This document shows, piece after piece, positions 39,843 through 50,742 of a DNA stretch of 64,000 nt. Each line of letters opens with the position of its first letter. The stretch's first letter is position 1. The DNA is from Apoderus coryli (lineage: Eukaryota > Arthropoda > Insecta > Coleoptera > Attelabidae), in NCBI GenBank assembly GCA_911728435.2, contig OU452206.1, positions 13,050,297 to 13,114,296 of the forward strand. The letters are read 5' to 3'. The position numbers and the translations under genes were made by a program. The notes under the pieces are model-generated. The model made no database searches and was not told the origin of the DNA. It was given only the letters and a program-made list of their open reading frames with translations.

Positions 39843-40570
39843 AAGAATTTATAAAACATTATGTAAATATATGGAAAGTTTGTGCAGAAGAAGAAGTTAA
39901 TTTTAGAAAATCTCAAGTTTTCGTTTTTTTCTCAAAGACAATTTAAAATCTGAACCTGCCAAATGTGGAAAGTCTCCACACTCCTGCAACACAATGTGAG
40001 GGTTCTGTATAATTTTTTAATATAATTAATTGAACCAAAAACTAAAACTCTTTCCGTTTAACAAAACATTTTCGTAATACATAGAGAAACAAGGTAATTG
40101 TGAAAATCTCAACAAATTGTTTTTGCTTTGCGCTAACAATAGCGAAATTTTAGCTGCACCATTAAACAAAACTTTCTTGGTCATTTAATTTATACGGTCA
40201 AACAGTGTATTGATTTTGGACAACAATAGCAATATTTTAAAACTAGAAATTGAAAGACCATTTACGTGATTTTGCGAAAAGAATAGAGTTAAAGTGGCTG
40301 TTATAGCAATTGGAAAATTTCGCAAATAAATTTATTGTATAAATCTATGTTTGGAGAGGAAATAATGCCCAATCATCATTTTCCGCGTTAAATAACTACT
40401 GCAGATTTCTCTCAAAATCACACTAAAATGCTATTTGAAAATGACAAATAGACGTAGAACACTGTCGTAATTTTTGTTTTTTGGGCGCCATCTGGCAAAT
40501 CTATTAACTTACTGTGATTGAATTATTGGCTCAAAATATAGCTCATCCAAGACTACTTTCCTGAAATCGT
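39843..40570. other. No gene recognised
   Basis: AT-rich non-coding sequence leading into a retrotransposon relic. Confidence 0.4.
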
Positions 40571-40574
40571 ATTT

Positions 40575-41600
40575 GGAAAATAGGAAGCAATACTCTTCTG
40601 TTTCTCATATTTATAGATGACATAGCAGCAGTGGTGAAGTCTAGTAAATGTTGTTTGTTTGCTGATGACATGAAAATTTTCAAACTCTATCAACTCTATC
40701 TACAAATGGTCCATTCAAAATCGTTTGCCTTTTAATATACCAAAATGTAAAGCCATGACCTATCACTATATAAAAACATCCATACAATTCTCATACTCGA
40801 TTAACAAGAACATATTATGTACAACTGTTTTAATTAAAGACCTGGGGGTGTTATTTGACAGAAGACTGACATTCTCAGACCACATTATCCAGATAACAAA
40901 CGCATCCTATCGAAATCTTGGATTTTTATTAAGAAACACAAATGAGTTTAAAAATAAGAAAACCTTGGTTTTGCTTTCTAACGCGTTTGTACGTTCAAAA
41001 CTGGAGTACTGTGCTGTTGTTTGGTCACCTTTCTACACGACATACATCTTAATGCTTGAGAGAGTACCTACAAAGAAAGTTTGTCAGACAGGCAGATTTT
41101 CTATTGTATAATCAGCATGCCTCCGACTATCATGTGAATCTAGGAAATTATAATCTGATGTAATATAGTAATAGAAGAACTATGCAGGAAATACTGTACT
41201 TATTTAAAATTATTAATAGTACGATATTTGATAATATTACATTAGAGAAAATGCGCATCTCAGTACCGTCTTCAAGGACTCGCATGAAAAATAATTTAAC
41301 TTTTAGTCTGGAAACCCCTAGGACTAACTATCAATACAGAACACCAATTTCGATGATGTCAAAACATTATAATGAGGTGCAAAATTGCTGTGACATTTTT
41401 TATGATAGTTTAAGAAACTTTAAGAAATCAATTATCTCTGAATTAATTTCAGGGTAATTCCATTATTAGAAATATTTTTTTTCGATTTTTTTCCTTGTTT
41501 TTGTTTAGTTTTTTCATATATTATATTTGAGATGTAAGCACACTTTATAACTGGGTCATATGACCTGTGTAAGTTGTTGCAAATAAATATGTAAGGGATA
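40575..41600 (+). pseudogene. Jockey-superfamily reverse transcriptase relic
   Basis: Starting near 40604, LFLIFIDDIAAVV and CCLFADDMKIF (the FADD box, about 40655-40690) are the end of the polymerase palm. After a small deletion comes the frame 40725-41111: FNIPKCKAMTYH, IKDLGVLFDRRLTFSDHI, LGFLLRNTNEFKN and FVRSKLEYCAVVWSPFYTTY. A further frame (41182-41457) covers the C-terminus, with NYQYRTPISMMSKHYNE and DIFYDSLRNFKK. The wording parallels the minus-strand copy at 50883-52310 (VTDLGIIFDSKFTFAEHI, MRSKLEYGSLIWYPYYV). It is 5' truncated with two or more shifts. Confidence 0.85.
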
Positions 41601-42186
41601 CTTATGAATAGCTATCCCCTCTCTAAGGTCCTAACTAAGATTCTCTTACGTTTCAAGTTGCTCATGTCGGTTTGTGGTCAAAAAAATAAACAAATTCCGG
41701 ATTGAATTTGAATGATGATGCAGATCAAATGATCCACCTATCGATAACTATTGTCCTTTTGGAAGGAATCGCGCACCTAATGGCATCTCCTTATTTACAG
41801 TTTCAGTACAGTGTAGTGTGTGAAAATTATTTTACTGGGTAGGCAAAAATTTTTTTGTAGTGGTGCTTAGGAGTTTATTGGACAATAATCCATTACTTAT
41901 ATGAAACAAATGCCATGTGTTCTGAAACTAAATTTCCTTCTATATTTGGGCTGATATTTATCGCAAAAAATTTATACTAGGTAGTATATTTATTATATAT
42001 AGTAATATGACTGATGAGTTGAATTTTTATACTCAAATTCAAATCTGAATAAAAATTTCTGACATAGCATCGGTACTGAAAAATCAATCTACAATTTAAA
42101 AAAAAATCATCAAAATCAAATGAGCGGATCGCCAGGAAGCCAACTTTGAAATTGGGGCCAGTTTTTACTGGCCGGTTTTTTTTTGC
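41601..42186. other. No gene recognised
   Basis: AT-rich. Nothing supported. Confidence 0.4.
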
Positions 42187-42620
42187 CGGTGAGTGACCTG
42201 CGTAACGAAACAGAAATTTAATAATAATTATTATTATAATTGTATTATTTTCAATATTTCACGTAACAAACTAATAACTTTATTCAAAAATTAGAAAAAA
42301 AAATATTGCCAGAGCTGGGATGCGAACCCAGAACCTTCCGCATGCGAAGCGCACGCTCTATCAATGACGCCAAAAACCCTTTATCCAATTACTTTATTAT
42401 ATTCTAATAAGAGTTATAGGTTCCAACTATCTAACTGAGAATTTTAAACGCAATTTTCTCGAGAATTTTGGGTCAAATATCAAAACAAGGCTGCGAATTC
42501 AACCAAAAACTAACGGGTTCATCCTAAGACTCCCCCAAACTAATACAACAAAATTTAGCTCAATTGGTTAAACGGTTTAACTATCGGATTGAAATTTTCC
42601 ATACTTAAAGAGGAGTGTTG
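42187..42620 (-). repeat. tRNA-Ala-module repeat family, copy C
   Basis: Minus-strand order: accaattgagctaaattttg, ttgggggagtc, tttttggttgaa, ctcgagaaaattgcg, then the tRNA-like module (42308-42371, anticodon loop TTCGCAT, B box gggttcgcatccc with one change), then an AT-rich tail with ttattagtttgttacgtgaa. Compared with copy B, the two 75-bp tandem units are missing. Confidence 0.8.
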
Positions 42621-42710
42621 TAAAAATAAAACGAGTCTATTCCACAAAATCGAATCCTATAATTAGCCAAAATTCTTTAACCATACATGTGTTCTAAAAC
42701 GTCATATATT

Positions 42711-42790
42711 CAGTGGTTTAGTAGGCATGATAATATTTTGCCTGCTGAACCACTGACGATGAGGTTTTAAAACCTCGAAACATATCTGCT
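42711..42790 (+). ncRNA. RNA hairpin followed by a hammerhead-like core
   Basis: A 17-bp stem (42711-42727 with 42739-42755, starting cagtggtttagtaggca) has an 11-nt loop, and its two imperfect positions are G-U pairs. It runs into CTGACGA (42753-42759), a hammerhead-type core. A self-complementary 8+8 stem gaggttttaaaacctc comes next, then GAAAC (42777-42781). Stem III and stem I do not pair well for cleavage. The same hairpin-core-GAAACAT order occurs at 39791-39842. Confidence 0.45.
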
Positions 42791-44720
42791 TAAATTGAAT
42801 CATTTTCTTCTGAGAATGCTAACAGTAATGTCGTGATTTAAATAAATGTTTTGGTGAAAAGACACAAAGAAGTGCAGCTTTAGGATTTCTTTATGTTTAT
42901 TCATATATCTGTCTCATATCAAATTTATTATACAAAAAACAATCATCTTAAGATGTTTTGATCGTGAAAATCCCTTACACACACGTCAGCCTATAGTATA
43001 ATCCTTTCTTCCATCTTCGGGCTAAGAATATATTTCACAAATAAACGGCAAATCATGTCATAGTAATTGCATGTACCTAAACATAATAGGTACCTATTTG
43101 AAATTGTACTAAGCCAATAGTTGTCTGTAATACGATTTCCTTTAGCCAAAGGGAATTACGTGATTTAATTCGTATGGGCACTAACCCAAAATAAATAGGA
43201 TTTCGGAATTGTGTTATTGTTTATGTGTTGCTCTGTAGTCTTATATCTTATTAACCTTTATGTGACACGTATATTGTGGTGGTGTATATTATTGCCAATT
43301 TATTATTGCTTAAGTTTTCTTTTTATTTATCGAAATGAAATTGGTGCTTCTCGGCAATATAATTTTCAAAACATAAAATCCGCCTATATTGTTTGTATTT
43401 TTGCAATATTAAATTGATTTTAAAACTTCAAGAAAATGTTTCATTAGCCTTCAAAAAGATAAATCGATTCACGGATACGTGGTATAATGCAAAATCCATT
43501 TTCGTAAATTAAATAATGTTCAAGTAGGCTATAGCCAACCAAAAATTCTTAACAAAAATTGTTACCAAACGTATGACGTTTATTACACATTAGAATCTAC
43601 TAAATAAAATTTTTGTTTCTAATTTAATATGTGATTAAAGATTTATCGAATAAACTTCATAATTCAAATAATAAGAAACCTTTTTCAAGACAAATAATGA
43701 AATATATATAACCTATAACGCACTGTTTAATTTAGAGCAACGTGTTCAAATAACAATTAATCTTATTTTAATTATGTGAAAATTAATAAAACAGAACACC
43801 AGAATGCTCCCGATATGAGGTGTGCGTGACTTTTATTATAGTGGATTAGTATGTAGTAAAAGTTACCCAATTATGTTGCTGAAATATGCTATAAATGTGT
43901 CAAATAAAATTAAATAGAACTAGGAACCAGATTCATTCCTTCGCATCAAAGAAAGTGTTAAAACCAAATGAGCGCATCAGGTAAGAATATCTGCGAATAG
44001 TTAAAAAGCTCGGCCTTCTGATGAATTATGATTTTAGATTCAACGACCATGCAAATTGTGCTTACAGAACAATTTAAAGCTGAACTGTGTAAAAATATCT
44101 AGCAAGTAGTTCACGATCGAAGCACTTCGACACAAATGCCAATTTTTCTGGTAAGTTTCGGATAATTTTTTTTTAATTTTTGACCACTTTTTACACTATT
44201 TGTGAACGCCTGTGAGAACCAATTCTTCTATGTCTGATATTAAAAAAAATAATGAAACTCATAGCCCTCATATTTTACATAATTATGATATGGAGTGCTA
44301 AAAAAATTCGTTCTTTTTGGATTTAGCTTATCGTAGGCTAAATGTGTCAACCTGCTAACTCCATTTTTTACTATTTTGGGATTTTTTGATATTTAGGAAC
44401 TAGATAGTGTCTTACATCGACCCGTAAACCGTTTAACTCGCTATTCAGGCTAAAAATTTAAACAACTTGGTTTTAAAATAGAACGAAAAAAAATTATAAA
44501 ACCAGTGTTTTTTAGTTTTAGAAATATTTTTAAATAACAAAAAAACTCTTTATTTGCCAACTGAAATGTTCATTATCACTTTCGAGATTTTGCTCGAGGG
44601 TTTTTTCTTGCAGGAGCACTGTGTCAGTCACTGACACAGCACTGCGATAGTCAATCACCATCTTCTCTGATAGACAAGCGGTTATAAAGGCCCTAAGCTC
44701 ATCAAGATCCACATCAAGAA
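42791..44720. other. No gene recognised
   Basis: AT-rich. It contains a short near-perfect palindrome at 44619-44639 (10-bp arms, ctgtgtcagt). A 60-aa minus-strand frame at 44530-44712 is unrecognised. Confidence 0.4.
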
Positions 44721-44724
44721 CAGT

Positions 44725-45291
44725 GTGGAATTGTCAAAAGAGACTCAAATATCGGGAGAAATAATAACATGACTCTGGTCTCCATCCCTGGCCATTCTGG
44801 TTTAAGGGGGAATGAAATGGCTAACTCTCTGGCAAGAGAAGGAGCTGAAGGAGAATTCATCGGACCAGAATCCGCAACTGGCATAGCGTTTAGCACTGCT
44901 AAATATATACTTAATACCTGGATGACGACAAAACTTCAGAGCTCTTGGCAAAGTCATCCAAGTTCTGTACATTCGAAGGAGTTTATTGACCCATCGAAAT
45001 CAAGGGCTAGGGAGTTGTTGAATATGAGTAGATCTCATCTGCGTTGCCTGGTTGGACTATATACTGGTCACTGTCGTTTGGGTCTCTTAGAAAATTCCAA
45101 ATGCCGATTGTGTCTGGAGGATGATGAGACGGCGGAACATATACCTACTGTGTTCTTGCCCAGCTGTAGCTAGAACTAGATTCGCAATATTGGGTGAAAT
45201 AACCCTTCTACCAGTGCGAGTCTAAAAGAAAGCTCACCTAGAAAAATAATCGACTTCATTAAGAAGATTGAGCTGTTGGGTGAAATATGAA
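44725..45291 (+). pseudogene. RNase H end and C-terminus of an R1/LOA-type retrotransposon
   Basis: The first frame (44769 on) reads SIPGHSGLRGNEMANSLARE, the end of the RNase H domain with the GNExAD/N-type motif. Then come STAKYILNTW, SKEFIDPSKSRARELLNMSR, HLRCLVGLYTGHCRLGLLEN and the zinc-binding CRLCLEDDETAEHI. A frameshift near 45140 follows (CSCPAVARTRFAILGE), and then PRKIIDFIKKIELLGE to a stop near 45290. It is 5' truncated: reverse transcriptase and most of RNase H are missing. Shorter pieces of the same family lie at 49497-49690 and 60180-60560. Confidence 0.85.
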
Positions 45292-45730
45292 TAGGTATGA
45301 GCCACAATATAGACCCTCGGTGGTGGCGAATTGCTTTTAAGACAGAGGTAACAAAGATGCCGACACGAGGTGAAGTAACTGTATATAACCTGTGCCCATA
45401 CCACCGTCTAACTAAACAGATTCTAATGAGTCACAGAGCAACAGAAATAGTTCTCTTGGGGGCTTTCTGGCTAGGAAATAGAAGCATATAATAATATATT
45501 TTTACGCCAGCATGTTCTGTACGAATCTGTTTTACTGGCATTATCTGCATCCACTATGGGGTGGTATGCTCTTATACAGGGTGTTTCTATATTCGACCGA
45601 CAACGCTCTACACCCAGAAAGCTCTCGTTAATCTAATTCATGCATTTTGATATAGGGGCATAGTTGTCTAGATACAGGGTGTCAAAGGTTCAAATTTAAA
45701 ATCGAAAATTTGCCATAATTCAAAAAGGCA
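45292..45730. other. Retrotransposon trailer and a DNA-transposon end
   Basis: 45292-45490 is probably the 3' UTR of the preceding relic. From 45573 (tatacagggtgtttctat) to about 45725, with an internal gatacagggtgtcaaagg, the sequence looks like one terminal arm of a Tc1-like transposon of the long-arm type, cut off by the retrotransposon that starts at about 45735. Confidence 0.5.
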
Positions 45731-45734
45731 AAGA

Positions 45735-47140
45735 TCTACCAAGCAGGCATTGATGAGGTTAGTGCAGTCTATAGTGGGTGCAATGGAACAAGGACACATT
45801 CTGACGGCTGTATTTTGCGATCTTTCTAGAGCATTTGACTGTGTTTTTCATGCGATTCTCTTAAAGAAACTTCCCCTATATGGTATTAGAGCAAATGCTA
45901 ATTTCATAAGATCTTACTTGAGTGATCGACATCAGTTAGTTGACTATATGGGAGAGAGGTCCGAAGTAAGTCCTGTGACAACCGGAGTACCCCAGGGCTC
46001 AATTCTTGGTCCACTTTTATTTATTATATATGTCAACGACTTATCATTTTATTTGAGGGATAGTCAAGTAATTCACTATGCAGACGACACCACAATTTAC
46101 CAGGCTTCCGAGGATTTTATTAACATAATCCAAACCAAATTAAAGTGTGCTGAGAATTGGTTTGCCTCTAACGGACTGTCTCTTAACTTCTCGAAAACGG
46201 AGAGGATTGATTTTACACTAAGGAAAAATTTTACTAGCGAAAAGAATACTTATAAGTTTCTTGGAGTAATTGTAGACCCAAAATTGACATGGAAAGATCA
46301 GATCGATTGCCTTGCCAAAAAATTGTCCAGTGTGGTTTATCTCTTGCGAAAACTATCGACTACATGTTCACAAGAAGCCTTGCGTTGCGCATATATGGGA
46401 TACTTTCAGGGCCTGGTTATAGCGTTCTGTTTTGGGGCAAGGCACCGCAATGGCAAATTATCTTTAAAATTCAAAAGACGGCTGTACGCGTAATGGTTAA
46501 AGCTGGATATAGAGAGCCATGCAAACCCTTCGTTAAAAAATTAAATATTCTAACAGTTCCTGTTCTGTATATTTGGCAGTGCATTTTTTATATTAGGGAA
46601 AATCTCAGTACTTTAATAAGTCATGAAGATCTACACTGTTATGAAACGCGGCATAAGAACAACCTGTGTCTGCCCCGGCACAGATTAGCTTTGACAGATC
46701 GACAGTTTCAGGTTATGGCCGTTAGGTTCTATAATCACCTTCCTCGTCAGATAAAAGATATTGCGAACAACAATAAATTTAAAGTTGAAGTGAAAAAACA
46801 ACTTCTTGAGATTGTCCCATATGACTATGCTGACTATCTCACCTACAAATTTTGAGTGAATTTTGTACACTCTAGTGCTTTGTTAATCTTAATTTATATT
46901 ATAGTCTGTTGATTGTTGTTGTAATATTTGAATTGTGCCCCTTTAGACTATTTATTGAAGTTTTAAGTGATTTTTATGTACTTTGTTTTACTGTTTTGTA
47001 TTTGTACTATTTACACACGTATTTGTTGTTTGAGTATTTTGTTTGTTTATATTGTATTTTTAGTTATGTACATACTGAATGTGACGATGCCAATAACTAT
47101 TGTTATATAGGCAAATAAAGCCTTATTATTATTATTAAAA
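45735..47140 (+). pseudogene. Jockey-superfamily reverse transcriptase, one frameshift from open
   Basis: The frame 45750-46493 carries the polymerase: [20 protein letters not shown] (catalytic Asp block), [33 protein letters not shown] (YADD), [13 protein letters not shown] and [17 protein letters not shown]. Around 46330-46390 the coding passes into the +1 frame (46289-46855): [72 protein letters not shown] and FYNHLPRQIKDI, with a stop at 46853-46855. The 3' UTR ends ggcaaataaagcc and ATT repeats at about 47110-47140. It is 5' truncated. Apart from the shift the reading is clean, so it is not very old. Confidence 0.9.
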
Positions 47141-48070
47141 GGCATTTAAATTTAGTGATCGCTATGTCCTTTAAAAAAGTCATTTTTGACATAAACAATA
47201 TTTTTAAAAAATTAACTAGGGTTTAGTCCCAACAAACATCGGCGCAAGGAGAAGGATGTGTTATTTTTTATGCAACTTAAAACTGACGATTCTCACATAC
47301 TTACTATAAATTAAAATTGAGGTCGAAAATGGGATGCAAACCAAAATTTAATATTGGAATAGTAACAGGGTTATTTAACTGAATAAAAAAATATGCGTAA
47401 ATTAACAATAATTTTCAATGCGCCTCTATACCTAATATGCCAAAATATTTGGATATTCTACACGTTTTATTATTATCACTTCCATCACATATTTTTGTGT
47501 GTATGTATTCATATAGGTATATATAAAATATTAACCCTACACAAAATATACCTGGCATTTTGTAAATGTAGTAGAGCTTTTTCCGATAAAAATCTTTTAA
47601 CACTTCATGCATAAAATGAAAAATGATTGATGTTTGTAAACACATATATAATATGTTATTTTATATATATGGCGGCAAAGGTAAATGCGATACCTACACA
47701 GCGCGAGGGTGGCTAATAACGACAGGTAGGTATCACACACCAAGAACCAATAAACATTCTAAGTGTGTGTCTGTTATATCATCTCATATTTTCGTTTTAT
47801 TATAAGCAATAAAAGTGGAAAGTTTAATACTTTCAATAGTTTTAAATGACTGCGGCACATATAGAGAAATGCATTTTATACAGGGTGATAAAGAAACGAT
47901 GTTAGCAAAATAGTACAGCAAAAACTGCATAATCGCTAGAGATTATCTCCTGATGAGTATAGAAGCAACTTTCAAGTTTTCTGTTCTAGAGATCGTGTCA
48001 GCTACATGGAAACAACTGATATTATGTGACGACATTCTAGGTCACACCATAATGCTTTCTAAGTCCATAT
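47141..48070. other. No gene recognised; one transposon-end phrase
   Basis: AT-rich. tatacagggtgataaagaaa at 47877 resembles a lone Tc1-like transposon end. Confidence 0.4.
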
Positions 48071-48074
48071 AGTC

Positions 48075-48705
48075 ACAATCTAGGGGTCAGTGAGGACAAC
48101 ACTCCAGCAATCAATGGTGTTCGGTTGGATAGCGGTTTAACCTGGAAGCTTCATTGTGAGAGAGTAGTGGGTCAGTTAAATTCATCCTTTTATTTGATGA
48201 ACTCACTGAGGTCAGTCTTGGACCAGGGTTAGTTGTTGATGCTTTACTATGCCCAAGTGGAGTCGCGCCTGAGGTACGGGGTATTTTTATGGGGTGACTC
48301 TACCATGACGCATGATATATTTGTGAAGCAAAAAAGAATTATAAGATGCATAGCTGGGCTTCCCGACAGACATAGTTGTAAGCCGGTGTTTCAGAAACTT
48401 AGTATTTTAACGATATACGCTCTATACATTCATGAATTATGTGTTTTTATTCAAAAAAAGATAAAGAATTTTCCACAAACCCGTGATACACATACTGTGA
48501 ATACAAGGAGTCGAAACGACTTACACATAAACAAGTTTAAATACAATTTGACTCAGAAGTCAATTTATTGCCAGGGGATCATGATCTATAATAAACTGCC
48601 AAATAACTTAAAGTCTATAAAAGAAATTAAGAAGTTCTCAGTGTTACTAAAATCGTTGCTTGTATCTGAGGCGATATATTCTGTTGACGAGAATTTCCTA
48701 TGATC
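48075..48705 (+). pseudogene. Jockey-superfamily retrotransposon, C-terminal piece
   Basis: From about 48116 the frame reads GVRLDSGLTWKLHCERVVGQ and LNSSFYLMNSLRSVLDQG, with one TAG just before the open part at 48233. It then reads LLMLYYAQVESRLRYGVFLW, IRCIAGLPDRHSCKPVFQKL, SILTIYALYIHELCVFIQKK and NKLPNNLKSIKEIKKF, with a stop at 48701. The same domain order occurs at the end of the copy at 45735-47140 ([21 protein letters not shown]), so it is a related but distinct family member. There is no polymerase core. Confidence 0.85.
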
Positions 48706-48708
48706 ATA

Positions 48709-48945
48709 GGACTCCCCCAAACTCACACGTCAAAATTCCATTAGTTTTTGGTTGAAATCGCTTCAGCCCTGTGATAGGGGTGGACACAACCGCCAAATTT
48801 TCAAATAGCAGTAGGGGTCGAGTGAGAGCATTTTTTATCTACTTTCCAGCGATAGGTTACTGTTGATATTTGCCCCCATATATCTCGCGAAAATTGCGTT
48901 TAAAATTTCACCAGTTAGGTAGCTGGAACCTATAACTCTTTGTAG
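48709..48945 (+). repeat. tRNA-Ala-module repeat family, copy D (truncated)
   Basis: Shares gactcccccaaactcac, tagtttttggttgaaatcgc, ccgccaaattttcaaatag, ggtcgagtg, gcgataggttact and aaaatttcaccagttaggtag with the other copies. It stops before the tRNA-like module, near ataactctttg. Confidence 0.8.
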
Positions 48946-49496
48946 TCGAGAGCCTGGCAAAGCGATCGTGTTATAGCGAAAGCAACATGGGTAATAGTGA
49001 GGATAAGAAGACTTTTTTATTGTTTTCTATATTATTAGCTATTAAACCCTGCCCTCGCTCACAACTAGGGTTTCCCGTTATCAGAATCCCAATTTCGGGA
49101 TTTATGATAAAAGTTCGGTACTTCGAGATATATTCCGAATCTGCAGTTTTTAAATTATTTTAATAATAATCATAATAGTAATGAATCTCTAACATATAAT
49201 TGTTTTAATTTTGTAAATCATTTAAAACAATTAAAAACATTTCAGCTTTAGCAGTTTTATTTAAATATTTCAATTTACAAAACATTATTTCAATGCATTT
49301 CACAACGCCGATCGGTATCACAAAATCAAGTTACAATCAAGGAATGACGCATTGTAGATTATTAGTTTAACAATAACGGAAACCAGGGATGCCTAGAGCC
49401 ATCCCCATTGCACCACTACTGCCGTTTCGAGACTTTTCGGGATTATCCAGTACCAAATATCGGTCGGGGCTGGAAACCCTACTCACAACAAAACTG
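48946..49496. other. No gene recognised
   Basis: Nothing supported. Confidence 0.4.
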
Positions 49497-49690
49497 TACC
49501 AAGTTTATAACAAAAGTCAGCAGCAAAAATCTTCTCTGACTGGAAAGCGATGAAGATCCAAATATCCAAATATCGGGAAGAACAATAATCTGACTCTGGT
49601 CTGGATCTCTGGCTAATTAAACGACCGACTCTCTAACAAGAGATTAACAGCTATCTTTGGAGCAACATAATATTATTTTCCGAGAGGAAT
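49497..49690 (+). pseudogene. Scrap of the R1/LOA-type RNase H region
   Basis: The phrases atatcgggaagaacaataat and ctgactctggtctggatctc parallel atatcgggagaaataataac / atgactctggtctccatccc in the relic at 44725. Past about 49625 the likeness fades. No readable frame is left. Confidence 0.6.
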
Positions 49691-50742
49691 TCATACGGAA
49701 AATATAAATGTATGATTTATACTATTGGTTAAGACAACAGTCAAACTCGAATATATTTATTAGAAGCATTTACTTTTTAGAATTATTAAAAAATCATACT
49801 GGACACGCTGTATATGTGGGTCTATGTGTGTTATTTGTCCGTTCGCCTGCTGCTAGTGGTCACTGGATTGTAAATTGTAGGAGCCCCATTTATGTGTAGC
49901 ACATATACACACAAAACCTGACATAATGTGGTATAAGGGTCAATACATCATCAGTCATAAATTGCGTATATTTAGATATTATAACAGGGCCGGATTTTGC
50001 GACAACATTATTCGAGTAAATAATGGATTATGCAGACGTGGATGAATATTGGATTTGGAATATAACTATACAATTGCGAAATGAATGGATGGTGGGTTTT
50101 TCAACTTTATGTGGTAATTCGTAGGAATATTATGGGTATATACAGTGATTTTAACAACTAATGTCATATAATGTATCAATTTATATGAGATACATATATA
50201 GTAAATGGTCCTGTTCAACTTATTGAATAGGGCCCTAGGTAAGAGATTTAGTTTTGAAAATTGATTTTTTTTTTGTTTTTTATTTCTTTCTTATAATAAC
50301 ACTCAAGCAAGCTCTATTAACATTCAGGCTGTTAGTTGATATCCGAGGTCATTTTTTTTTCAAAATATATTAAATGGGAATCTATTTCCGATACAACCGG
50401 AAGCACCAAAATTCGATAATGTGTCCTACATGTATATTCTTCCTCATAACAAAAATGCTGAAAATTTCTTAAGGATAACATGGGCAATTTCCAGAATTTT
50501 TAATGGCTCACAGAAAAATAGTTACCAGGTTTGAAATGTTGCAAGCATGAAACATTTTGAGAGCAGAAATATTAAATAATAAAAAAAATGGTATGTTAAA
50601 TAAATTGACCTAAAAGAGAAATATTCAATAAGGTTAATAAACAAAAAGTCAAAAATATTATATATTCCCTGGGTTCTCAAAAAATTAAAGAACCTGGAAG
50701 AAAATTACGTAGCGTCAAAGTGCATCCACAAGTATTCAAAAT
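49691..50742. other. No gene recognised
   Basis: AT-rich. A gggccctagg phrase at about 50230 also occurs near 7726 with partly similar flanks, but no element can be drawn around it. Confidence 0.4.

Noticed and set aside
47560..47614. C2H2 zinc-finger-like reading (FCKCSRAFSDKNLLTLHA)
   Set aside because: Only one residue lies between the two Cys, there is no second His in place, and no neighbouring finger exists. It is most likely chance or too decayed to call.
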